From NCBI GenBank assembly GCA_004557565.1, contig SFGS01000065.1, positions 1 through 21,827 on the forward strand: a DNA stretch of 21,827 nt. Reading direction: 5' to 3'. This document shows, piece by piece, positions 4,531 to 11,760 of the stretch. This DNA is from Bacteroidales bacterium (GTDB taxonomy: Bacteria > Bacteroidota > Bacteroidia > Bacteroidales > Muribaculaceae). Under the pieces are notes generated by a model. That model did not search any database. It was not told the origin of the DNA and saw nothing but the letters and a program-made list of their open reading frames with translations. Within the stretch, counting starts at the first letter, position 1. Every line of letters begins with the position of its first letter. Made by a program: the position numbers and the translations under genes.

Positions 4531-6552
4531 ATGAGAAGCATAAGACAAATAGATGTTAAGAAATTAAATAGGGAAGTCCAACTTGTTGGCACGTGTGATT
4601 TTTCGCAGACACAATGGCGACAAAAGTCTTTTTTATTTGAGTATGAATCGAAGAACGGGGATTACTCCGACGTGTTCGACTTGCGATTCAACCGTTTATA
4701 CGATTTACCAGGGCGAATGTTTGAGTCTATTACAGAAGTGGACGGACAGCCTATGTTTGTGTGGACGAGCTTAGAAGCGTGGGTAGATACGTGGCTTGCG
4801 GTTTACCGTGAACGAGATCACTACGTTAAGTTTATCGCACAAGTGTTTAAGACTTCACACGGTGGGTTCTTCGCTAATACAAACAGCGAAGAATTTAGAG
4901 ATAAGCTTATCCAACTACGCAAAGAAGCGAAGGTAAACAAACACGGACAAGCAACCGTTGCAAATACAATCAGAGCATTATGTACAATTTACAGCTTCAC
5001 AAATGCGGAAGATGTGATAAAAAATGTAATGACGATTATTAAATCAGGTAAAAGACCATTGTATTTATATGCAACGACTGACTATATCGAGAATCATTAC
5101 GACCAGTTGAGAGAATCGCAAAATCTAAACAGTTGCATGACGAAAGGGACTGAATCGTTGGATGCCCCTTCCCACTATATTAAGGTGGACAAGGCGAAAG
5201 CCCATTCACAAGGGTATAGAACCAAGACGGCTAACAACGAGCCTAGCGTGTTCATGCCTAACATTGCAACGCTGAACAACACCGACAAGGTGGCGTTAGG
5301 GCTGACGAGTTTCTATTCTCCAGAAGAATTGCAAGAGTTGGACGAGTATGGCTTTAATGGGCGTTGCGTAATGGTGGAGCGTGACGGCAAATGGACTTAC
5401 ACGAGATACTACGGACACGAGGGCGTAAAAGATACAATCCCATCTCTTATTGAGCAAGTGAGTACGTTTAAAGGTTTACGCTTGAAGGGGTACGTATCAG
5501 CCATTACGGATAGGGAAGAAAGCCGTGAAGTGAATGAGCTTAAATATATCCTTCCTTATGTGGACGGCGATGACAACTTATTTGTGCGAGTGGGCGACAG
5601 ACAGGAAGATGATATTGGACGACCATACTATTGGTTTGAAGTGGTGGAAGGTAATCGCAGAAATGCTTATGTACCTAACTATAAGACAGGTAACTATTTC
5701 TTCTTAGACCAAAGTAATTGGTGCGTTAGACCGTTTCAATACGAGACGAAGTGTGCTATTACAGGCGAAACAGTAACGCACCAAACGGGTTGGCTTGTTG
5801 CGGAAGGCATACATATTCGCTACGACCTTGTGCCAACGTTTGACGCAACACTTGAAGTAATGGGCAGAGATGTTCATAAGACTATAGGCTTTATGCACGG
5901 ATTGTTATCACCTGTTGCATCTAGGCTGACGAAACTTGTTGAAGAATACAAAGAAACCGTCGATTCACAAGCTAAACGCTTGCGAGATGTAGAGAGCAGA
6001 CTCAGCACCGAGCGAGACAAGAGCAGAATGTTTGACCGCTTTAATCAGGATGTTCAGTTGCACCTAGAAGATTGGTATTTCAGAGCGACAACAAGCAAGG
6101 CTCGCAGAGCTATTGACTCGTTAGCTAAATGGGTAGAACGTACAACAGTAAATGACAAACATATTTGGCGTAAATATGGTTATACGTTTGCATTGGTATG
6201 GAACGCAAATTGCAAAACACTTACTCGCAGTGGCGATAAAAGTGCAATTCACACATTGCTGAGACGTACAGTTGCGACCATGCGAGTAATGTTCGAGCAA
6301 GTGTTATCCCTCGCAGACGACACAGAGTATAAACGTATCAGCCATGTAATAAATGAGTTTGGCGTGGACTTCGACAGAAATGCACCAATCAGACTTACAG
6401 CAAATGTAGACACGCATAAGCACGACGTAGATACTGACAAACCTAGTAGTATTACAGCCCCTTTATCGTGGAGCGATTACATATTAGATACACAGGCTTT
6501 ATTCCAACCAGCAGTGGAATCATTTTTAGCAGACAGATTTAATAGAGAATAA
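4531..6552 (+). CDS. SCM-motif phage protein, paralogue 2 (673 aa)
   Basis: The start follows AATAAGGGC. It is the largest early protein and its function is unknown. NLNSCMTKG lies at residues 198-206 (SCM 201-203). It is followed by a longer insert than in the paralogues, then NGRCVMVE and TRYYG (about 291-295), the same block order as in the proteins at 2082 and 8065. After a globular region of about 150 residues comes a predicted coiled coil (residues about 464-500, heptads of L/V with many K, E and R), then a helical basic domain. There is no signal peptide or transmembrane helix. It is the first gene after the long-stem RNA and is followed 10 bases later by the peptidase gene, so the two are probably co-transcribed. 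Confidence 0.85.
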   Translation: MRSIRQIDVKKLNREVQLVGTCDFSQTQWRQKSFLFEYESKNGDYSDVFDLRFNRLYDLPGRMFESITEVDGQPMFVWTSLEAWVDTWLAVYRERDHYVKFIAQVFKTSHGGFFANTNSEEFRDKLIQLRKEAKVNKHGQATVANTIRALCTIYSFTNAEDVIKNVMTIIKSGKRPLYLYATTDYIENHYDQLRESQNLNSCMTKGTESLDAPSHYIKVDKAKAHSQGYRTKTANNEPSVFMPNIATLNNTDKVALGLTSFYSPEELQELDEYGFNGRCVMVERDGKWTYTRYYGHEGVKDTIPSLIEQVSTFKGLRLKGYVSAITDREESREVNELKYILPYVDGDDNLFVRVGDRQEDDIGRPYYWFEVVEGNRRNAYVPNYKTGNYFFLDQSNWCVRPFQYETKCAITGETVTHQTGWLVAEGIHIRYDLVPTFDATLEVMGRDVHKTIGFMHGLLSPVASRLTKLVEEYKETVDSQAKRLRDVESRLSTERDKSRMFDRFNQDVQLHLEDWYFRATTSKARRAIDSLAKWVERTTVNDKHIWRKYGYTFALVWNANCKTLTRSGDKSAIHTLLRRTVATMRVMFEQVLSLADDTEYKRISHVINEFGVDFDRNAPIRLTANVDTHKHDVDTDKPSSITAPLSWSDYILDTQALFQPAVESFLADRFNRE

Positions 6553-6562
6553 AGGAAAACCT

Positions 6563-8005
6563 ATGACACACACCAACAACACTACAACAGTTACGACCAC
6601 TAATACAACAACGGCTACGACCACTAATACAACAACGGCTACACCGACAGCGTTCAACACTACAACAACGAAAGCGACAACAACATACACGGCTTACACG
6701 TTGAAAGGCAAAGAAGGTTGGAAACCTAACGACGACGAAATGTCGGCAAGTTCATTAGCCTTGCAAATTATGACTTATCGCAGACAATACGGCAGTAAAG
6801 GCATTGCAAACTTTGCTAAGAATTACTTAGAGCCGACACTTTCTAAAATCATTGAGGGTTTAAAAGCGAAGGGCTACACTGTTGCTACACAAATTGTAGG
6901 AAAGAATGAACACGGTGATAAGAGTTATTGCTTAGATGTGAGTAAAGACAGTGCGACAGGTACGACACTTTATGTTGCTCACTATGACACAGTGGATAAG
7001 GATTTATCTTACAGCAAGCCGACACAACCTACACGCTATGATGCGAACCTTAAAAAGTATGTGCCAACAGGTGATGTGACTCCCGCAATTTGCGACGAGT
7101 TACTTTATAAACACGTATCAATCAAAAATGGTATTGCGTACTTAGATAAAACGCAAGAGCTTAACAAGTTTGTAGGGTGCTTAGGTGCGGACTGCGGAGC
7201 AGGGCTAGCCGTGATGATTAGCCTTCTAGCTAAAGGCGTTATCGGTGGATATTGCTTTACGACTGGTGAAGAATGTGGCGGAATTGGTGCGGAAGATGTA
7301 CTTGCACACGCCTCACCATTCTTAAAACAGTACACGCACAGCGTTGAGATTGACCGTAGAAATTGCGAAGAAATTATCATGTCGCAAAGTGCGGGCGATT
7401 GTGCAAGTGAAACTTTTACACAGTGGCTATGCGACAAGCTAGATATGGGACACAAGCCTAGCTCGTTAGGCAGTTACACAGATGTGGCTACGTTCGCTCA
7501 GGTTATCCCTGAGAATGTGAACATTGCGAGTGGGTACGTATCAGCACACACTGCGGACGAGAAAGTTGACCTTGTTTACTTAGATACCCTAGCCGAGAAG
7601 TTACTTGCTATCCCTTTGACTGATTGGGCATCTGCTCCGATTGCACGTAAAGCGGGTGACTTTGGCGACCATTTCAGTTACAAAAGATGGGGGAAGGGCA
7701 AAAGCAGTTACGACTATTATGGCGGTTATTATGACGATTATTATAGCGATTATTATAACAAGCCTAAATCATCAGGGTTGAAAAAGGTAAAAGGCGGTGA
7801 GGGAAAAGGCGTACTAGGTATATCTGAACACGTTCGTATGATGCTGATGTCGCTCTTTACTATTGACCCTGACTTTATGAATTACGTGTTGCAGTACGGA
7901 GCTGAGAATGACGAGGCAGTGAACGAGTTAATGTTAGGTTGGTACGGCTACTCTATGGACGAGTATCAGGACACAATGGCATTATTTGTATGCCCTCAAA
8001 ACTAA
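6563..8005 (+). CDS. M20/M28-like zinc peptidase with Thr-rich N-terminus (480 aa)
   Basis: The ATG at 6563 follows TAAAGGAAAAC. After about 45 residues made mostly of Thr, Asn and Ala comes a co-catalytic metallopeptidase domain. I can place the usual ligands: VAHYD (H140, with D142), GADCGAG (D210, bridging), GEECG (E236 catalytic base and E237 ligand), EIDRR (D264) and SAHTADE (H329). This set and order is that of the M20/M28/M42 clan, whose members cut peptides or acyl-amino bonds with two zinc ions. The canonical DD of the bridging motif is DC here. The C-terminus has a Tyr/Asp/Gly-rich stretch (about residues 385-405) and a helical tail. There is no signal peptide, so a cytoplasmic role is likely. 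The substrate is unknown. Confidence 0.85.
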   Translation: MTHTNNTTTVTTTNTTTATTTNTTTATPTAFNTTTTKATTTYTAYTLKGKEGWKPNDDEMSASSLALQIMTYRRQYGSKGIANFAKNYLEPTLSKIIEGLKAKGYTVATQIVGKNEHGDKSYCLDVSKDSATGTTLYVAHYDTVDKDLSYSKPTQPTRYDANLKKYVPTGDVTPAICDELLYKHVSIKNGIAYLDKTQELNKFVGCLGADCGAGLAVMISLLAKGVIGGYCFTTGEECGGIGAEDVLAHASPFLKQYTHSVEIDRRNCEEIIMSQSAGDCASETFTQWLCDKLDMGHKPSSLGSYTDVATFAQVIPENVNIASGYVSAHTADEKVDLVYLDTLAEKLLAIPLTDWASAPIARKAGDFGDHFSYKRWGKGKSSYDYYGGYYDDYYSDYYNKPKSSGLKKVKGGEGKGVLGISEHVRMMLMSLFTIDPDFMNYVLQYGAENDEAVNELMLGWYGYSMDEYQDTMALFVCPQN

Positions 8006-8011
8006 GACTAT

Positions 8012-8032
8012 GGCGTACTAAGTACGCCTTTT
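8012..8032 (+). terminator. intrinsic terminator after peptidase gene
   Basis: GGCGTAC (8012-8018) and GTACGCC (8022-8028) form a perfect 7-bp stem with a three-base loop, followed by TTTT. It lies 6 bases past the peptidase stop. CTATG just upstream and CATAG downstream could extend the pairing. Confidence 0.8.
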
Positions 8033-8064
8033 ATAAATATCATAGCACTCAATAGGAACATTTT

Positions 8065-9357
8065 ATGCAAGAGAAAATAAATAACATTTTTGAATCAATG
8101 GCACGTGATGCGAAACTAGCTGAAACGTATGAAGGCAACCTAGTTACAGACCAAATACGCAGATCGTTTTACAAAGCCGTCAGCACGCCAATGTGTTTGA
8201 TGAGTACACAGGAAATGGACGAACGCCAAAGAATAAGCAAGGTGCAAGAGCTTGTTGACGATACTATCCATGGGTGGTTTAGGGCTAATATGGCGAGTTC
8301 AAGAATAGACTACATCGTCGTGAGTGATATTGACTTAACAAACAACACGTTTAAACTTTCCTGTGATATTAATTGTGTGCTATGGGTACGTGATAAAGAA
8401 ACAGGCAGAGATGTTAAGCAGACGAAACATTTGCTAATTGATTCTAAGCGTAAAATGAAACTATCGTCTTATTTCGATAAGTATTTCCAAGCAACTTTGC
8501 TAGAGCTTAACGGTGACGGGTCTGCATACAGACAATTCTACACACAAGCAGATATTGTCTCACGCACGCAAGAGGTCTTAAAACGATACTCCGCTTCGCT
8601 TTCAGGATATGACCCTTCTAAATGTGCGTGGATTTATTTCACTACGACGGATGTCCCATACCACTACGAGTCTTTGTATAGAAATCAACGCATTAAGAGT
8701 TGTATGTCACATAGTGTTGAGTTTTATGGTAATAAATTGGGCGACAAAGATGTGCATCCACTTGAGGGGTACCACTACGCACCCGATTTTAGATTGGGGT
8801 TAGTGTCCTATCATAACCCTGAATCTATTAAAACTTGCACCGAGTATCCCTTCGTCGGTCGTGTTATCGTATTCACTAATCGTATTGATGCACCAATAGC
8901 GTACTCTCGTTATTATGGCGACGAGAATGTAGCACCTAGAATTCATAAAGCGTTTACAAACGTAGAAAGACCGATTGGCAAACAGTTCTACGCAGTAAAA
9001 GTGACAAGCAATGAAGGTCACAACGAGCATGATGTCGTGGAGTATATCCGAGATAATGCTGACCGAGCGGAAGGATTTTTAGTAGCTCCGTTTATTGACA
9101 AGTGGAGCAATGCGTTTTTCCCAGTGGACGAAGTTACTATTAAGCGTGAAGACGGACGAGAAGTTATGCTTATGGAAGTTTGTGAGTCTATCGACGACAA
9201 GGACGAAGATGACTTCTATGATTATAGCGAATACAAAAGCACATGGAACTTGCGTATTTACTACGAAACAGGCATTGTGCATCAACAAAAAGCCGACGGA
9301 ATTGGCACGTACACGTTAGAACGTGGCGAGTGGGTATGTGGGGAGCAAGAATGGTAA
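8065..9357 (+). CDS. SCM-motif phage protein, paralogue 3 (430 aa)
   Basis: The start follows AATAGGAAC, just past the terminator at 8012-8032. The function is unknown. RIKSCMSHS (SCM at residues 212-214) is followed by a HP....Y segment and RLGLVSYH, then VGRVIVF (about 264-270) and SRYYGDENV (about 281-289). This is the same block order as the proteins at 2082 and 4531, and the YYG block is closest to that of the 4531 protein. The C-terminal part is very acidic (a DDKDEDDFYDY stretch), then has alternating aromatic strands. No membrane helix is seen. Its last codons overlap the start of the HNH gene at 9351 by seven bases, so the two are translationally coupled. Confidence 0.85.
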   Translation: MQEKINNIFESMARDAKLAETYEGNLVTDQIRRSFYKAVSTPMCLMSTQEMDERQRISKVQELVDDTIHGWFRANMASSRIDYIVVSDIDLTNNTFKLSCDINCVLWVRDKETGRDVKQTKHLLIDSKRKMKLSSYFDKYFQATLLELNGDGSAYRQFYTQADIVSRTQEVLKRYSASLSGYDPSKCAWIYFTTTDVPYHYESLYRNQRIKSCMSHSVEFYGNKLGDKDVHPLEGYHYAPDFRLGLVSYHNPESIKTCTEYPFVGRVIVFTNRIDAPIAYSRYYGDENVAPRIHKAFTNVERPIGKQFYAVKVTSNEGHNEHDVVEYIRDNADRAEGFLVAPFIDKWSNAFFPVDEVTIKREDGREVMLMEVCESIDDKDEDDFYDYSEYKSTWNLRIYYETGIVHQQKADGIGTYTLERGEWVCGEQEW

Positions 9358-9836
9358 AACAGACGACAAAGTACACGCCTGAGCAAGTTGCGTATTTTAC
9401 GAAACGGATTACAGAACAGGCGGAAGTTCAACCAAATGGTTGTTTGCAGTGGAAAGGGCGGATTATGGGAAGTAAGCCGTTCCTTACGCTTCACTGGCAG
9501 AAAGACCGCACGCACTTCGACGTGCGTCGGTTTATGTTCTTAACAAAAAATCCTGATGTGTTGCTAGAGCAGATGGACAGCGTTTACTCTACGTGTGGCA
9601 ACCCATTGTGTGTCAATCCCGACCATTTGCAAGTGGGCGTTGGAGCGGGGACAGTTAAGGGCAATAAAATTGCAGGGGTATTGAAGTCGTACAAAGAGCT
9701 AGTAGAGAGTGGAGAGAAGGTAAGTATTCTCAAAGCGAGTAAGGCGTTGAACGTGAGTTGGTTCACCATGCGACACTACCTGGCGTTGTACGAGCAAGAC
9801 CCTGAACGTTGGCATAAAGCGTGGGAGTATTTGTAA
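9351..9836 (+). CDS. HNH endonuclease (161 aa)
   Basis: ATG 9351 is chosen over upstream starts because GGGGAG lies just before it and it overlaps the previous stop by seven bases. The protein has the pattern of small phage HNH nucleases: NGCLQWKG near the N-terminus (about residues 27-34), then CGNPLCVNPDHLQVG (about 84-98), in which the paired cysteines hold the fold and H of NPDHL is the metal/active-site histidine. A helix-turn-helix-like tail follows (SILKASKALNVSWFTMRHYL), probably for DNA recognition. Such genes are usually free-standing homing endonucleases. It may act in mobility or nick phage DNA. Confidence 0.85.
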   Translation: MVKQTTKYTPEQVAYFTKRITEQAEVQPNGCLQWKGRIMGSKPFLTLHWQKDRTHFDVRRFMFLTKNPDVLLEQMDSVYSTCGNPLCVNPDHLQVGVGAGTVKGNKIAGVLKSYKELVESGEKVSILKASKALNVSWFTMRHYLALYEQDPERWHKAWEYL

Positions 9837-10030
9837 TGGTCGACTTATTGATTATCGTAGGTACTTATATGTTTTTATCAGGTATTTTATGGGCGGGCAA
9901 AGTGACGGACGAGAATGTGACAGCCGTACTAATTCGTATGGTAATTGGCTCGTTGCTGATGTTCTCAGGGTTATACTTTGGCGACCATTCCTTATTAGTA
10001 CAATTTATCGCAGATATGGGGGCGAGATGA
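9836..10030 (+). CDS. small two-helix membrane protein (64 aa)
   Basis: ATG 9836 overlaps the previous TAA by one base. The product begins MVDLLIIVGTYMFLSGILWAG and contains a second hydrophobic segment (IRMVIGSLLMFSGLYFG), so it is likely an inner-membrane protein with both ends on one side. The loop is short and charged. I recognise no family. It sits inside a chain of overlapping small ORFs, and its TGA overlaps the ATG at 10027, so translation is coupled. Confidence 0.65.
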   Translation: MVDLLIIVGTYMFLSGILWAGKVTDENVTAVLIRMVIGSLLMFSGLYFGDHSLLVQFIADMGAR

Positions 10031-10392
10031 ACTTGAAATTAAATTACCAAGTTGCATTTATACGTGCAGTATTACGAAACAAAACACTTATGGACGATGT
10101 AGATCCGACTAGAGCAATGGCGACCGTCGAAGAAATTTGTTCCGATATGCCAGAGATAAAAGCGGACACAGTGGACGAAGCAGATGCACTGACTAAGCGA
10201 GTAATGGACTGGCTTAAAGAGTTGAGCAGTAAAAACGTACGACCCGAATTATCGTACCGTGAGCGATTGATTGTAATCGGTGCGTTGTTAGACCGAGTAG
10301 ATGCTATGCACTTGCAGTTAGAGCAATTACTTTACGACATGGGGGTAGTTGAACGTGGGCAGACGGACACACAAGAAACAGATTCCGCCTGA
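10027..10392 (+). CDS. unknown 121-aa helical protein
   Basis: The ATG at 10027 overlaps the stop of the membrane gene (ATGA) and has GGGGGCGAG just upstream. The product is 121 residues, soluble, acidic and predicted all-helical (for example RAMATVEEICSDMPEI and DALTKRVMDWLKEL). No conserved motif is recognised. Its 3' end overlaps the likely start of the next ORF. Its position among replication-associated small ORFs suggests an accessory role; the function is unknown. Confidence 0.7.
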   Translation: MNLKLNYQVAFIRAVLRNKTLMDDVDPTRAMATVEEICSDMPEIKADTVDEADALTKRVMDWLKELSSKNVRPELSYRERLIVIGALLDRVDAMHLQLEQLLYDMGVVERGQTDTQETDSA

Positions 10393-10600
10393 TGTGGTGA
10401 TGTACAAAGGTAAGCCATGGACTCCGCTAATGATAATGGAGTATCTAGGGATTACCAGGTACAAATATAATCAGGCAGTAGAAGGGCGAGACCCTACCGT
10501 GTTACTGGAGTGGGGTGCATTTGCACTCAAGACTGTTGTGAGGAAACACAAAGCGGACAGGTCGGTAATGGTTTACAGAAATCCCTTACTCGCAGTTTAA
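10355..10600 (+). CDS. unknown 81-aa basic protein, GTG start
   Basis: The likely start is GTG 10355, nine bases after GGGGG (10341-10345); TTG 10349 and ATG 10400 are alternatives. The product is basic at both ends. A central segment (WTPLMIMEYLGITRYKYNQAVEG) resembles a helix-turn-helix, so a small DNA-binding protein is possible but not proven. It overlaps the gene at 10027 by 38 bases in another frame. Confidence 0.55.
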   Translation: MGRRTHKKQIPPDVVMYKGKPWTPLMIMEYLGITRYKYNQAVEGRDPTVLLEWGAFALKTVVRKHKADRSVMVYRNPLLAV

Positions 10601-10619
10601 AAGTAGGCTTTACTATTAT

Positions 10620-10823
10620 ATGCACCGAGCCAACGCAGACCATAATGAGAGCGGTTTATCTGACGGACTACACGCTACATTGCGGTCGCTAGGTCATGAG
10701 CATTTAACGGTAGATATGAATAAGTATTTAGACCAACGCCCTAAACTCGTAGAGATTTTAGAGAGCGGTGAGTATTTAGATGTTATTCAGGAGTACCACG
10801 AGCGGTTGAAACGGCAGAACTAG
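10620..10823 (+). CDS. unknown 67-aa protein
   Basis: ATG 10620 has only a weak ribosome binding site (GTAGG). The product is hydrophilic, with DMNKYLDQRPKLVEILESGEYLDVIQEYHERLKRQ forming likely helices. It ends in TAG immediately followed by an ATG that opens only a 13-codon ORF. No family is recognised. It lies in the correct place and frame density for the small-ORF chain. Confidence 0.5.
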   Translation: MHRANADHNESGLSDGLHATLRSLGHEHLTVDMNKYLDQRPKLVEILESGEYLDVIQEYHERLKRQN

Positions 10824-10845
10824 ATGTTTACTAGCAGACACACGG

Positions 10846-11097
10846 TTGCATTGGTTATTCGTTGAAGAATACGAAAAACAGATGCAACAGATGCAGAGTA
10901 AAGTAGAGTATGTAACGAGCCTAAACGCTACGCTAAACGAGAGAGTAGCACGAGCGGAAATGGCACAGAAACAAGCGGAGAGAGCCTATGCAGAGCTTAG
11001 AAGGACTTACGCCACTAAACGCACCGAAACGACGCACGACGACTGGAGCGAAGACTCCCGAAGGGAAGGTGAAACAACAGATTCGGGCGATATTTGA
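10846..11097 (+). CDS. small coiled-coil protein (up to 83 aa)
   Basis: The start is uncertain: TTG 10846 or ATG 10882 (71 aa). The middle is a strong coiled coil (QMQQMQSKVEYVTSLNATLNERVARAEMAQKQ in heptads), followed by a charged tail. Such short coiled coils occur in phage accessory proteins and spanin-like or scaffolding partners, but nothing here fixes a role. The 3' third overlaps the VRR-NUC gene starting at 10988 in another frame, which is unusual even for this compact region. Confidence 0.45.
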   Translation: MHWLFVEEYEKQMQQMQSKVEYVTSLNATLNERVARAEMAQKQAERAYAELRRTYATKRTETTHDDWSEDSRREGETTDSGDI

Positions 11098-11350
11098 CGA
11101 GTTCGGAGCGTACGTAACAATGCCAGCCACACACGGCTACGGTTCATCAGGCGTGCCTGATTTCCTAGCTTGTGTAAATGGTAAGTTCGTTGCGGTGGAG
11201 GCAAAGAGTAAGCTTACATCGCACGGAGTGACACGCTTACAAGAGAAAAATATCCACGCTATACGCAATGCGGGTGGCATAGCGATTGTAGTGGACGAAG
11301 ATAATTTAGATGAATTAAGAACAGTATTAGAAGGAGTAACAAATGGATAG
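10988..11350 (+). CDS. VRR-NUC domain nuclease (120 aa)
   Basis: ATG 10988 follows GGAGAGAG. The product has the compact VRR-NUC fold of the PD-(D/E)XK superfamily: EGKVKQQIRAIFDEFGAYV, then the G.G..G.PDFLA motif (THGYGSSGVPDFLACVNG), then VAVEAKSK with catalytic E and K, a following Q (RLQEKN), and a GGIAIVV strand. This domain, common in phages and in eukaryotic FAN1, cuts structured DNA such as flaps or junctions with metal ions. Standalone phage forms are usually 90-130 residues, as here. It fits the replication and recombination module beginning at 11761. It overlaps the preceding coiled-coil ORF. Confidence 0.9.
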   Translation: MQSLEGLTPLNAPKRRTTTGAKTPEGKVKQQIRAIFDEFGAYVTMPATHGYGSSGVPDFLACVNGKFVAVEAKSKLTSHGVTRLQEKNIHAIRNAGGIAIVVDEDNLDELRTVLEGVTNG

Positions 11351-11402
11351 ACTACCGCCACACAGACCGTACTTTCATTTTGTCGTTCACGTTCGCAATT
11401 AG
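11343..11402 (+). CDS. possible 19-aa mini ORF
   Basis: The ATG at 11343 overlaps the end of the VRR-NUC gene and is preceded by GAAGGAG at ideal spacing, so ribosomes should initiate here. The reading frame ends after 19 codons (MDRLPPHRPYFHFVVHVRN). A different frame just downstream encodes a hydrophobic stretch ending at 11450 but has no ATG. It may be a coupling peptide or a decayed gene. Confidence 0.3.
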   Translation: MDRLPPHRPYFHFVVHVRN

Positions 11403-11453
11403 TAGTATGGGTTTCGCACTTTCAGTTTTTATTTTCTTAACAGGGTTATAATT

Positions 11454-11738
11454 ATGAGCAAATATATTGTAGATTTAGTAAATACACGTTCAGGCTTTAT
11501 GGGTAAGTTTGAATTAGATTTAGTTATTACCACCGTAGGTGGCGTAGATTTTTCGCATCAGGTTGTAGTACGTGATGCCGTGTACCGCAGTGTGCCGTAC
11601 AGCAGAAACTTTCCAACGTTCCGCCACGCACGTTCGTTCTTCAACCTATGCTTAGAGCGAGAAGGAACTTTGACGGAAGTCGCAGATTTATTCGCTCTTA
11701 CTAGAGAGTTTTACGAAGGTGAAAACGCAGGGCAGTAA
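11454..11738 (+). CDS. unknown 94-aa protein upstream of polymerase
   Basis: The ATG at 11454 follows CAGGGTT. The product is 94 residues with alternating strands in the first half (YIVDLVN, KFELDLVITTVGGVDF, HQVVVRDAVYRSV) and two helices after (ARSFFNLCLERE, LTEVADLFALTREFYEG). It is soluble, with no recognised motif. It ends 22 bases ahead of the polymerase start and shares its transcription direction, so it may be a polymerase-linked accessory protein. This is inference from position. Confidence 0.7.
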   Translation: MSKYIVDLVNTRSGFMGKFELDLVITTVGGVDFSHQVVVRDAVYRSVPYSRNFPTFRHARSFFNLCLEREGTLTEVADLFALTREFYEGENAGQ

Positions 11739-11760
11739 AGCAGTTGCATAAGGAAACGAG

